This document shows positions 8,852-16,635 of a stretch of 64,000 nucleotides of DNA, piece by piece. The DNA lies in contig CAYMCZ010000002.1 in assembly GCA_964389285.1 (NCBI GenBank), positions 62,001 to 126,000 of the forward strand. The letters are read 5' to 3'. Below the pieces are notes generated by a model. That model made no database searches and was not told where the DNA came from. It saw only the letters and a list, made by a program, of their open reading frames with translations. A program made the translations under genes and the position numbers. The DNA comes from Alectryocaccobium sp964389285 (lineage in GTDB: Bacteria; Bacillota; Clostridia; Lachnospirales; Lachnospiraceae). Within the stretch, counting starts at the first letter, position 1. The number at the start of each line of letters is the position of its first letter.

Positions 8852-10420
8852 ATGAACCTTACAGATAATCTTCTCTCAATGATCCGGCATGGAGAGAACT
8901 ATCAAATCGAATATAAAGAAGCCAAGACAAATCTGCCAAAATCATTGTTTGATTCGGTCTGTTCGTTTTCCAACCGTGAGGGAGGCGACATTTTTCTCGG
9001 CGTTCACGATGTAGGCGTCATCTTTGGCGTGGATCCAGCATCTGCATCAAAGCTGATTTCGAACTTTGTCACGCTTGCAAACAATAAAGACAAGATCTTT
9101 CCTCCGCTGTATTTGACAGCCAGGGAATATACTTATGTCTCTGATGGAACTTTTTCAGGCGTGGACAAAAAAGGAAAACTGATACAGGAACAGCCCGGTG
9201 AATACCATATCATTCATATTCATGTGCCGGTCAGCCCTACGGTTGTGCGTCATCGAGGCCGTATATTTGACCGTAACGATGATGCCGACATGGACATAAC
9301 AGACCTGCCTGACCGCGTTTTTCAGTGTTATGCCCGCAAGCAGAGCACTTACTACGTAAACAAGGTATATCCTCATTGGAGTGTGTCTGATCTTCGATCT
9401 GATCTTATCGATAAAGCCAGAGAAATGGCAATTACCAGAAAGCAGCTTTTCGAAAAGCAACGGCATCCCTGGGCGGATATGGATAACGAAGAACTGCTTC
9501 GGACGAGCGGACTGATCCTGACGGATGAAGAAGGCCGCACCGGCATTACACTCGCTGCCATACTATTGTTCGGCACCGACAATATGATCGCGTCCGCCTG
9601 TGCTCATCATAAAACGGATTGCATCTACCGGGTCTACAATCTGGACCGTTACGATGACCGGGAAGTCATCCTGACGAACCTGCTTGAATCGTATGAGCAG
9701 ATGTTTGACTTCGGACAGAAGCATCTGAATGATCTGTTCGTTCTTGATGGCATACAAAGTGTCAGTGCAAGGGATAAGATCCTGCGTGAGATCATCTCCA
9801 ATTCCCTGGCGCCCCGGGATTATTCCAATGCTTATGTCCCGAAGTTTTTAATTGAACGCGACAAGATCACTGTTGAGAACGGCAACCGCGCTCACGGTAT
9901 CGGAGCATTGGATATCAAAACATTTGAACCGTTCCCTAAAAACCCGGCTATCAGTAAGATCTTCCGGGAAATCGGATATGCTGATGAACTCGGCTCGGGA
10001 ATGCGCAACAGCTATAAATATACAAAACTGTACAGCGGCGCAGAGCCGGAATTCATTGAAGGTGACGTCTTTAAAATCATAATTCCGTTGACAGTTGGCT
10101 CTATGACCAAAGTCGGTCCGGGGACCTCACCTGTGGAAGGTGTGCAAGTCAGTGGTCAAGTTGGTGGTCAAGTGGTCAAGTCAAGTGGTCAAGTTGAGAA
10201 TTCTACTATCACAGTAAAGCTTGATATTATGAAGCTGAATGCTCTGCTGGATTATTGTGTGGAAGCAAGAACACGAGCGGAAATACAGGAATTCTGCGGA
10301 ATCAAATCCAGAGATTATTTTAGAAATAAAATTTTGAGTCCTTTGCTTGAAAGCGGACGGCTGAAGCGCACAATCCCTGACAGGCCTAACAGCAGCAAAC
10401 AGAAGTATATCAGAGCATAA
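8852..10420 (+). CDS. AlbA_2/Schlafen-type domain protein
   Basis: 522 residues. The N-terminus has the AlbA_2 (divergent AAA-4) fold: YQIEYKEAKTNLPKSL, then FSNREGGDIFLGV (about 20-55). A C-terminal region resembles the ATP-binding (HATPase_c_4-like) part of this family and contains GIGALDIKTFEPFPKNP and ELGSGMRN. After a short Gly-Gln-Val repeat near residue 430, a small winged-helix-like end (FCGIKSRDYFRNKILSPLLESG) closes the protein. Members are usually annotated as transcriptional regulators, and some take part in phage defence. It is co-directional with the XRE gene and lies 84 bp before the methyltransferase gene. Confidence 0.8.
   Translation: MNLTDNLLSMIRHGENYQIEYKEAKTNLPKSLFDSVCSFSNREGGDIFLGVHDVGVIFGVDPASASKLISNFVTLANNKDKIFPPLYLTAREYTYVSDGTFSGVDKKGKLIQEQPGEYHIIHIHVPVSPTVVRHRGRIFDRNDDADMDITDLPDRVFQCYARKQSTYYVNKVYPHWSVSDLRSDLIDKAREMAITRKQLFEKQRHPWADMDNEELLRTSGLILTDEEGRTGITLAAILLFGTDNMIASACAHHKTDCIYRVYNLDRYDDREVILTNLLESYEQMFDFGQKHLNDLFVLDGIQSVSARDKILREIISNSLAPRDYSNAYVPKFLIERDKITVENGNRAHGIGALDIKTFEPFPKNPAISKIFREIGYADELGSGMRNSYKYTKLYSGAEPEFIEGDVFKIIIPLTVGSMTKVGPGTSPVEGVQVSGQVGGQVVKSSGQVENSTITVKLDIMKLNALLDYCVEARTRAEIQEFCGIKSRDYFRNKILSPLLESGRLKRTIPDRPNSSKQKYIRA
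10141..10197 (+). repeat. short tandem repeat of GTGGTCAAG units inside the AlbA_2 gene
   Basis: GTGGTCAAG or close variants occur four times within 57 bp and encode a QVSGQVGGQV-like linker. The register is imperfect, with units separated by 0-6 nt. Gain or loss of a 9-nt unit would change linker length without breaking the frame. Confidence 0.75.
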
Positions 10421-12009
10421 ATATTGTTATCCCAAAATAGGATATCATGATATGACGACTGTGGTTTGCTTTTGAATATTCCAAATAAAAGAGGATTTGA
10501 AATAATGACAGATGCACAGAAACGCGAAGCAGCGCGGCAGTTTTACCAGAAATGGGCCGGTAAAGGCAATGAAAACCAGGATTGCCAGCGTTATTGGATG
10601 GATATTCTTCAAAGTATTATGGGGATGGATAATGCGACCGATATCATCCGGTTTGAAAAGCAGGTCATCGTTGGCGGACACAAAAAGATGATCGACGCCT
10701 ATCTGACGGATACGAAAGTTCTGATCGAACAGAAGTCCGTCGGCATCCCTCTTGATAAGAAGATACATCAAAGCGGTGATATCGACCTGACGCCGTATGA
10801 ACAGGCAAAGCGGTATTACGACCACCTTCCCTTTGAGGAGCGCGGCCGCTGGATCGTCACGTCCAATTTTTCGGAAATATGGGTCTACGATATGAACATG
10901 CCGGTACCGGCACCGGAAAAGATAGAAATTATCAACCTGCAGACACAGTATAGCAGACTGAGCTTTCTCGTGAATTCAGAATCAACCAAAATATCTGAGG
11001 AAATGAAAGTCTCTTTGCAAGCCGGTAAATTGGTTGGAGCGATGTATGATGCTTTCCAGAAACAGTACAAAGATCCGGAATCCGAAAGCACCTTAAAGAG
11101 CCTGAACAAACTCTGTGTACGTATCGTTTTCTGTCTGTATGCTGAGGATGCCGGTATTTTCGGAAGAAAAGATCTGTTCCATGATTATCTGGTGCAGTTT
11201 GAGGCGAAGAAGGCTCGAGCGGCTCTGGCGCATCTTTTCAAGGTGCTGGATCAAAAGCCGGAAGAACGCGACCCCTATCTTGCCGACGACGATCCGCTTC
11301 TAGCGTCTTTCCCCTATGTCAACGGCGGATTATTCGCGGATGAGGACATTGAGATACCTCCGTTCACCGATGAGATATTGGATCTTATACTCCGCAGGGC
11401 ATCGGATGATTTTGACTGGTCGCAGATTAGCCCCACCATTTTTGGAGCTGTCTTTGAAAGCACTTTGAATCCGGAAACCCGACGCGCCGGTGGGATGCAT
11501 TATACCAGCATCGAAAATATACACAAAGTAATCGACCCGCTGTTTCTGGATGATCTGAAAACGGAACTTGCAGATATCGCTTCGGATCCGATTAAAAAGA
11601 CAAGGGATAAGAAGCTGCAGACATACCAGAAGAAGCTGGCCTCTCTTAAATGGCTGGATCCGGCTGCAGGAAGCGGGAATTTTCTTACAGAAACTTATAT
11701 TTCCGTACGTCGTCTTGAAAATCAGGCTATTAAAGCAATCGGCGGTCAAATGGTATTGGAGATGAAAAGCCCGATACAAGTAAACATAGATCAGTTCTAC
11801 GGCATCGAGATCAATGACTTTGCCGTAACGGTTGCAAAGACTGCGCTCTGGATTGCAGAAAGTCAGATGATGAAAGAAACAGAAGATATAGTTCATATGA
11901 ATCTGGACTTTCTGCCGCTAACGACCAATGCGAATATCGTGGAAGGGAATGCTCTGCGCCTAGACTGGGAGACGATTGTTCCGAAGAATGAGTTGAACTA
12001 TATTATGGG

Positions 12010-12013
12010 AAAT
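12010..12013 (+). repeat. AAAT direct repeat, left ICE boundary
   Basis: AAAT here matches AAAT at 58,295-58,298. Both copies carry the Asn codon of the NPPF motif. They mark the crossover core or the target overlap of the recombinase; serine recombinases use a 2-bp overlap that must lie within these four bases. Confidence 0.75.
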
Positions 12014-12035
12014 GCTCGTGAAGTATTTGGACTAA
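12014..12035 (+). repeat. left terminal inverted repeat of the ICE
   Basis: GCTCGTG, 8 unmatched bases, then GGACTAA. The right end carries the same two heptamers at the same spacing in inverted orientation (58,273-58,294). Paired half-motifs of this size suit binding by large serine recombinases at the element ends. Confidence 0.8.
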
Positions 12036-12185
12036 CCGCCAGAAACCGCATAAATAAAGGCTTTCCGGGGCATACGCCTCTTTTTTTATGTCCTGAGATA
12101 AGGGCTGTGAGGCACCGGATGGCGGCATAATACCCCACGGCATGAAAGGAGCGCCGATATAACTGAATAACGAGTACAGGCGATA

Positions 12186-12233
12186 AGACGTTTATTTGTT
12201 TCCCTTCGGGGATTCAGGTAAACGTCTTTTTTT
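12186..12233 (+). terminator. terminator/attenuator in the repA leader
   Basis: AGACGTTTA (12,186-12,194) pairs with TAAACGTCT (12,219-12,227) and is followed by seven T. It ends 27 bp before the repA ATG. It could stop read-through from the host methyltransferase promoter or attenuate repA. Confidence 0.75.
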
Positions 12234-12259
12234 ATTGCCGATACATACGGAGGGACGAT

Positions 12260-13201
12260 ATGAGTTTCGATTATTTTTACGGTCCGGATGATGCAGAGCA
12301 GTATTCGTTCTACCGTATTCCGAAGAAGCTGATAACCGGGGATGAGTTCCAGGAGATCAGCACAGAGGCAAAGCTGCTGTACGGCTTAATGCTCGACCGG
12401 CTCCAGCTGTCCATACGGAACCAGTGGTTTGACGCTCTCAACCGTGTCTATATCATCTACACGGTTGAAGATATCATGACCGATCTTCACTGCGGGAATC
12501 AGAAAGCCTGCAAGATGCTGTCGGAGCTGGAGAACAAAATCGGGCTGATCAAGCGGAAGCGTCAGGGGCTGGGAAAGCCTTCCCTGATCTACGTTCTGAA
12601 GTTTTCCACAGGCAATCCACAGAACGATACGGAATCACATTTCAAGAAATGTGAAAATCACACTTCTGGGGATGTGAAAATCACATCTTTGGACGTGTGG
12701 AAATCACACGGAAATAATACTGATCTTAATAATACTGAATTGAATAAGACCAATCCTATCTATCCATCGCCGGAAGCACAGCCGGTATCAGAAAAGATCA
12801 GCGTTTCGATTGATGGGATGGGAAGGGATGAGATGGATGAGCGCAGATCGTATGAAGAATATTTCAGAGATCATCTTGCCATTGAAGACTTAAAGATCAG
12901 TTATCCGTATGACCACGGACGCATTGAGGAGATCGTTGAGCTTATGGTCGATACCGTATGCAGCTCTGCAAAGACGATCCGCTGTGCCGGGGAAGATCGG
13001 CCGGTGGAGGTCGTGAAAAGCCGGTTCATGAAGCTGGGTTATGAGCATATCCAGTATGTCCTGGACTGCATCCACGAGAACACCACGAATATCAGGAACA
13101 TCAAGGCGTATATGCTCACTACGCTGTATAACGCGCCGCTGACCATCGACCACTACTATCAGACGAAGGTCAACCACGATTTATACGGCTGGAAAGAATA
13201 G
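12260..13201 (+). CDS. repA: RepA-type replication initiator
   Basis: 313 residues. The N-terminus matches the RepA_N replication initiator family: FYRIPKKLITGDEF, STEAKLLYGLMLDRL, and NRVYIIYTVEDIMTDLHCGNQKACKMLSELE (about 20-95), a winged-helix region. A second conserved helical domain occupies the C-terminal third (about 200-310). It probably allows autonomous replication of the excised circle and works with parA/parB just downstream (8-bp gap). It starts at an ATG with GGAGGGACG ahead. An intrinsic terminator stands 27 bp upstream, so its expression is likely controlled by read-through. Confidence 0.85.
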   Translation: MSFDYFYGPDDAEQYSFYRIPKKLITGDEFQEISTEAKLLYGLMLDRLQLSIRNQWFDALNRVYIIYTVEDIMTDLHCGNQKACKMLSELENKIGLIKRKRQGLGKPSLIYVLKFSTGNPQNDTESHFKKCENHTSGDVKITSLDVWKSHGNNTDLNNTELNKTNPIYPSPEAQPVSEKISVSIDGMGRDEMDERRSYEEYFRDHLAIEDLKISYPYDHGRIEEIVELMVDTVCSSAKTIRCAGEDRPVEVVKSRFMKLGYEHIQYVLDCIHENTTNIRNIKAYMLTTLYNAPLTIDHYYQTKVNHDLYGWKE

Positions 13202-13209
13202 GAGGACGT

Positions 13210-14037
13210 ATGAAGGACAAACCAACTGTGATCTGTGTCGTCAACCAAAAAGGCGGCACGGCAAAAACGACGACGGTGGAGAACCTCGGAATTGGGCTTG
13301 CGAGGGAGGGAAAGAAAGTGCTTCTGGTGGACACTGATCCGCAGGGATCGCTGACGATCAGCCTTGGATATCCCAGACCGGATGATCTGGAGACCACGCT
13401 GTTTGATCTCCTGAACAAGACGATCAATGAAGATGCGATACAGCCTGCGGAAGGGATTCTTCACCAGCAGGAAGGCATCGACCTGATTCCGGCAAACATC
13501 TCTCTTGCCGGCCTTGAGGTAGCGCTGGTCAACACGATGAACCGGGAACGGATTTTGAAACAGTTCCTAGAGCCGGTCAAGAAGGATTATGACTATGTGC
13601 TTCTGGACTGTATGCCGAGCCTTGGGATGCTGACCGTTAATGCGCTGGCAGCGGCGGATACCACACTGATTCCGGTGCAGGCCAATTACCTTTCCGCGAA
13701 AGGACTGGAACAGCTGCTCCAGACGATCAACAAGGTGAAGCGGCAGATCAATCCGAAGCTGCGGATCGAGGGCATTCTGCTGACTATGGTGGACAGCCGG
13801 ACGAATTACGCCAAAGAGATTTCTTCCCTGATCCGTGACACCTACGGCGGCCATATCAGGGTGTTTAATACCGAGATTCCCCGTTCGATCAGAGCTGCGG
13901 AGATCAGTTCCGAAGGGAAAAGCATTTTCCTGCATGATCCCAAGGGAAAAGTCGCGGAGGCATATCAGAAACTGACAAAGGAGGTGCAGGCCAATGCCGA
14001 AAAAAGGCGCAAACATCAGCTTGAGCAGCTACGATGA
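13210..14037 (+). CDS. parA: ParA/Soj-type partition ATPase
   Basis: 275 residues with a deviant Walker A motif, NQKGGTAKTTT (about 14-24). VLLVDTDPQGSLT (A' motif, about 38-50) and VLLDCMPSLGMLTVNALAAAD (Walker B region) complete the ATPase. It is the chromosomal Soj size class and lacks a long N-terminal DNA-binding extension. With ParB it should segregate the circular form of the ICE. AGGAGG lies before the ATG, and the 3' end overlaps parB by 44 bp, implying coupled translation. Confidence 0.92.
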   Translation: MKDKPTVICVVNQKGGTAKTTTVENLGIGLAREGKKVLLVDTDPQGSLTISLGYPRPDDLETTLFDLLNKTINEDAIQPAEGILHQQEGIDLIPANISLAGLEVALVNTMNRERILKQFLEPVKKDYDYVLLDCMPSLGMLTVNALAAADTTLIPVQANYLSAKGLEQLLQTINKVKRQINPKLRIEGILLTMVDSRTNYAKEISSLIRDTYGGHIRVFNTEIPRSIRAAEISSEGKSIFLHDPKGKVAEAYQKLTKEVQANAEKRRKHQLEQLR

Positions 14038-14932
14038 TATCTTCTCAACCGAGGAGAGCCGTGCTGATCAGGCGGCGGAGAAGGTGCAGGAAATACCGCT
14101 TTCCGAGCTGCATCCGTTCAAAGATCACCCGTTCAAGGTACTGGATGACGAATCCATGGAAAGGACAGTGGAAAGCATACGCCGGTATGGTGTCATGGTT
14201 CCCGCTATTGCGAGGCCATCGCCGGATGGCGGCTATGAAATGATCTCCGGCCACAGGCGGCATCACGCTTCCGAGCTTGCCGGGAAAGATACCATGCCCG
14301 TGATTGTCCGGGAAATGGACGACGACGCGGCGACAATCCTGATGGTGGACAGCAACTTGCAGCGTGAAGAGCTGCTTCCCAGTGAGAGGGCATTCGCCTA
14401 TCGGATGAAGAATGAAGCCATGAAGCGGCAGGCCGGAAGACCCGGAAAAGAAAATGTGGGACAAGTTGTCCCTGATTTCTTCGGGAAGCGGACAACGGAG
14501 CTGATCGGTGAGGCTGCCGGGGAAAGCTACAAGCAGGTTCAGCGGTTTATCCGCCTGACATATCTGATCCCGGAGCTTCTGGATATGGTCGATCAGAGGA
14601 AGCTCGCTTTCAATCCGGCGGTGGAGCTTTCCTACCTGAAACCGGAAGAACAGAAAGACTTTCTGGAGGCGATGGATTACGCGCAGGCAACGCCTTCCCT
14701 GTCACAGGCACAGCGGATCAAGAAATACAGTCAGGAAGGCAAATGCTCACTGGATGTGATGTGCGCTGTCATGGATGAGGTAAAAAAGGACGATATGAGC
14801 AAGGTCACGATCTCCCATGAAGTGCTTCGGAAGTATTTCCCGAAGTCGTACACGCCGAAACAGATGGAGGACACGATCATCCGGCTGCTGGAACAGTGGC
14901 AGCGACGAAAACAGAGAGAACAGGCAAGGTAA
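13994..14932 (+). CDS. parB: ParB/Spo0J-type partition protein
   Basis: 312 residues. The N-terminal ParB domain holds ISGHRRHHASELAGKDTMPV (about 82-101) and SNLQREELLPSERAFAYRMK (about 118-137), followed by the central HTH (TTELIGEAAGESYKQVQRFIRLTYLIPELLDMVD). The start overlaps parA. The coding sequence contains a 15-nt perfect palindrome (GGGACAAGTTGTCCC, 14,458-14,472) that recurs after the relaxase gene with one changed centre base. ParB binds a centromere-like site and moves with ParA. No classical parS consensus was seen. Confidence 0.9.
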   Translation: MPKKGANISLSSYDDIFSTEESRADQAAEKVQEIPLSELHPFKDHPFKVLDDESMERTVESIRRYGVMVPAIARPSPDGGYEMISGHRRHHASELAGKDTMPVIVREMDDDAATILMVDSNLQREELLPSERAFAYRMKNEAMKRQAGRPGKENVGQVVPDFFGKRTTELIGEAAGESYKQVQRFIRLTYLIPELLDMVDQRKLAFNPAVELSYLKPEEQKDFLEAMDYAQATPSLSQAQRIKKYSQEGKCSLDVMCAVMDEVKKDDMSKVTISHEVLRKYFPKSYTPKQMEDTIIRLLEQWQRRKQREQAR

Positions 14933-14980
14933 CGGTCATTTCTTCGCAGCAATGCAGAGAGATGGCCGCTTTTTTTATTT
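14931..14980 (+). terminator. terminator between parB and the next gene (copy 1 of a duplicated element)
   Basis: CGGTCAT pairs with GATGGCCG across the parB stop, followed by a T run. About 45 bp are nearly the same as 15,524-15,573. It ends roughly 20-25 bp before the next start, with the ribosome binding site between. Confidence 0.75.
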
Positions 14981-15000
14981 CACGAAGGGAGAAACCAGAG

Positions 15001-15525
15001 ATGACAAAAGCGGAACAGAAGAAAATGGAGAAGGCGGCACGGTCGATGTTCATCATGCAGGCATTTGGATGTGTCCTGGATGCGATTTGCGACAGCTCGC
15101 AAAATGCGAGGGGAAATCCTCAGATCAGGGTGAACATGAAGAGCGGGAACCGGTATATCTACTTCCACCGGTATTTGCAGGATTTCAATATCCAGATCTA
15201 TGCAAGCGGTGACGTGGATATCGAGTTCAGGGAATTCTGCCATGATACGAGAACTTACCGGGTATTCTGCTATGACAGCAACACGGCTGTTCAGGATGAA
15301 TTTCTGGATCAGTTTGGGAAAGATATGCTCATGGTGATCACGGAATTTGTGGAGCAGGCTGACTGGCATATCGTTTTGGATTACCTGCCACTGGAGTACA
15401 CCGAAAACTGGCGGGATATTTTTATAGACTCTCTGGAGCCGGCCGCTAATCCCCAGGAACCGTTCCGATGGAAGCCGGACTGGGTAAACCCCTATGGGGA
15501 CAGTGATGAAGATTCAGTACAGTAA
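15001..15525 (+). CDS. conserved ICE protein of unknown function
   Basis: 174 residues with no family I can name. It is soluble, acidic at the C-terminus (DSDEDSVQ), and rich in aromatic residues. The ATG at 15001 is used because AGGGAGAAACC stands before it; the longer open frame from 14896 would read through the terminator hairpin. It sits between two copies of the same terminator-like repeat, which sets it apart as its own regulated unit within the rep-par to transfer region. Proteins of this size occur here in related ICEs, which suggests a role in maintenance or transfer. Confidence 0.6.
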   Translation: MTKAEQKKMEKAARSMFIMQAFGCVLDAICDSSQNARGNPQIRVNMKSGNRYIYFHRYLQDFNIQIYASGDVDIEFREFCHDTRTYRVFCYDSNTAVQDEFLDQFGKDMLMVITEFVEQADWHIVLDYLPLEYTENWRDIFIDSLEPAANPQEPFRWKPDWVNPYGDSDEDSVQ

Positions 15526-15573
15526 CGGTCATTTCTTCGCAGCAATGCAAAGGGATGACCGTTTTTTTATTTC
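15524..15573 (+). terminator. terminator, copy 2 of the duplicated element
   Basis: AACGGTCAT pairs with GATGACCGTT, followed by seven T. The unit repeats 14,931-14,980 over about 45 bp, including the loop. It ends about 22-28 bp before the GTG start at 15595. Confidence 0.8.
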
Positions 15574-15594
15574 AAGCACAAGGAGGTTACCAAG

Positions 15595-16044
15595 GTGAAC
15601 AGGAAAATCAGCAAGGCAGGAAAAGCCACGATGGAGGATCTGAAAGAAATCTTCTCCGTTCCGAATCCGATGGGCGAGATCAGGATGCTGTCGGTACATC
15701 CGCAGCACGGTGTGAAGGTGGTATATGGCTTTGAGCCGGAAGCGGTGGAGATCTTTGAGGATGATGCGGAAGCAATCTTCTGTCTGCACCCGGACAACAT
15801 CTTCTTCAGCTGCTTATCCACGGATCTGCTCCGTATCGGAAAACGTGTCTATCTGATGGGCAGCGGCGTTGCCTACAAGCTCGACCGGGATGACGACTAC
15901 AAGGATATGAGTTCGGATGATATGGCAAAGACCTGCCTGGAGCTGCTGGAACGAATGCAGCGCGTAAGGATGGGGCAATTTTGCTTTTCGGTGATTGATC
16001 TGACAGACGAAATCAAGGAGGACAGGTTCGATGAAGAAGAATAA
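15595..16044 (+). CDS. conserved ICE protein of unknown function
   Basis: 149 residues starting at GTG with AAGGAGG 9-15 nt upstream. It is soluble and acidic, with a Glu/Asp-rich tail (DEIKEDRFDEEE). No domain was recognised. It has its own upstream terminator-like hairpin and is translationally linked to the small basic protein that overlaps its 3' end. Position suggests a role at the start of the transfer operon, but no activity can be assigned. Confidence 0.6.
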   Translation: MNRKISKAGKATMEDLKEIFSVPNPMGEIRMLSVHPQHGVKVVYGFEPEAVEIFEDDAEAIFCLHPDNIFFSCLSTDLLRIGKRVYLMGSGVAYKLDRDDDYKDMSSDDMAKTCLELLERMQRVRMGQFCFSVIDLTDEIKEDRFDEEE

Positions 16045-16180
16045 CAGGAGCGCTGCCGCGAGGGCGGCTGTAACAAAGCAGGACATGAACCGCCAGAATA
16101 ATGCGGTCCGCAGAATGATGGCCTATCAGGAGAGGATGGTGAAGAAGCCTTGCAGGAAGAAGTTGAAAACAGGACAGTAA
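16031..16180 (+). CDS. small basic protein (49 residues)
   Basis: The frame MKKNNRSAAARAAVTKQDM... is strongly basic (many Lys and Arg) and probably binds nucleic acid or acidic partners. AAGGAGG stands just ahead of its ATG, inside the end of the previous gene. Overlaps with genes on both sides (14 bp and 31 bp) are typical of translational coupling in this operon. No family was recognised. Confidence 0.6.
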   Translation: MKKNNRSAAARAAVTKQDMNRQNNAVRRMMAYQERMVKKPCRKKLKTGQ

Positions 16181-16635
16181 ACCTGGCAATCAGCACATCA
16201 CGGCTGTCGGCAAGAACAATCGTTGCCGGAATCCGCATGTATCTCCAGCACCAGAGGAACGCGGCTGCGAAGAAGCCGGCCAAGGTGGAAGGAGTGCATG
16301 GGAAACAGACAGTCAAAGAGCTGATCGGACAGAATCAGGGCGTTTCGCGCATGCCCCTGGGAGATGCCAGCATCCGGGACTTTGAGCGGGAAGCCAAGAA
16401 GTACGGCGTGGATTTTGCTGTCACGAAGGATAAATCCGTGCATCCGCCGCAGTATACCGTGTTCTTCAAGGCGAGGGACAACGACGCATTGCAGCAGATC
16501 GCGGATTCCCTGATGGCAAAGCAGCTGAACGCGGAGAAGAAGCCGAGCATCGTGAAGCAGCTTGAAAAGCTCAAAGCGCTGGTCGCTTCGCTGCCGTCCA
16601 AGGTACGCCATAAGGAACAGGAACATTCCCTGTGA
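16150..16635 (+). CDS. PcfB-like (DUF3801) conjugation protein
   Basis: 161 residues. The start MQEEVENRTVNLAI is typical of the PcfB family and requires a TTG codon; AGGAGAGG lies ahead of it. The middle holds DFEREAKKYGVDFAVTKDK and TVFFKARDNDALQQI, the conserved part of the family. PcfB proteins work with the coupling protein and relaxosome in Gram-positive conjugation. The gene overlaps the coupling-protein gene by 4 bp, which fits that partnership. Confidence 0.8.
   Translation: MQEEVENRTVNLAISTSRLSARTIVAGIRMYLQHQRNAAAKKPAKVEGVHGKQTVKELIGQNQGVSRMPLGDASIRDFEREAKKYGVDFAVTKDKSVHPPQYTVFFKARDNDALQQIADSLMAKQLNAEKKPSIVKQLEKLKALVASLPSKVRHKEQEHSL

Larger units (their letters stand above)
10505..12130 (+). 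pseudogene. MmeI-like DNA methyltransferase, 5' part, interrupted by the ICE
   Basis: Residues 1-503 belong to a class I adenine-N6 DNA methyltransferase of the MmeI/YeeA type. They comprise an N-terminal helical and nuclease-like region (IEQKSVG), SAM motif I LDPAAGSGNFL (about 390-400), and YGIEINDFAVTVAKTALWIAE (about 435-455). The frame reaches NYIMGN and then, instead of PPF of motif IV, runs into 38 element-encoded residues and stops. The missing C-terminal part is at 58,299-59,570; codon phase matches exactly, and joining 12,013 to 58,299 gives 926 codons. ATG 10505 is chosen because AGAGG stands about 10 nt before it. Without motif IV and the target-recognition part this product should not methylate DNA. 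Confidence 0.9.

Noticed and set aside
13210..14932. Classical parS site near parA-parB
   Set aside because: The TGTTTCACGTGAAACA consensus was not found near the genes. The GGGACAA palindrome is reported instead as a candidate.
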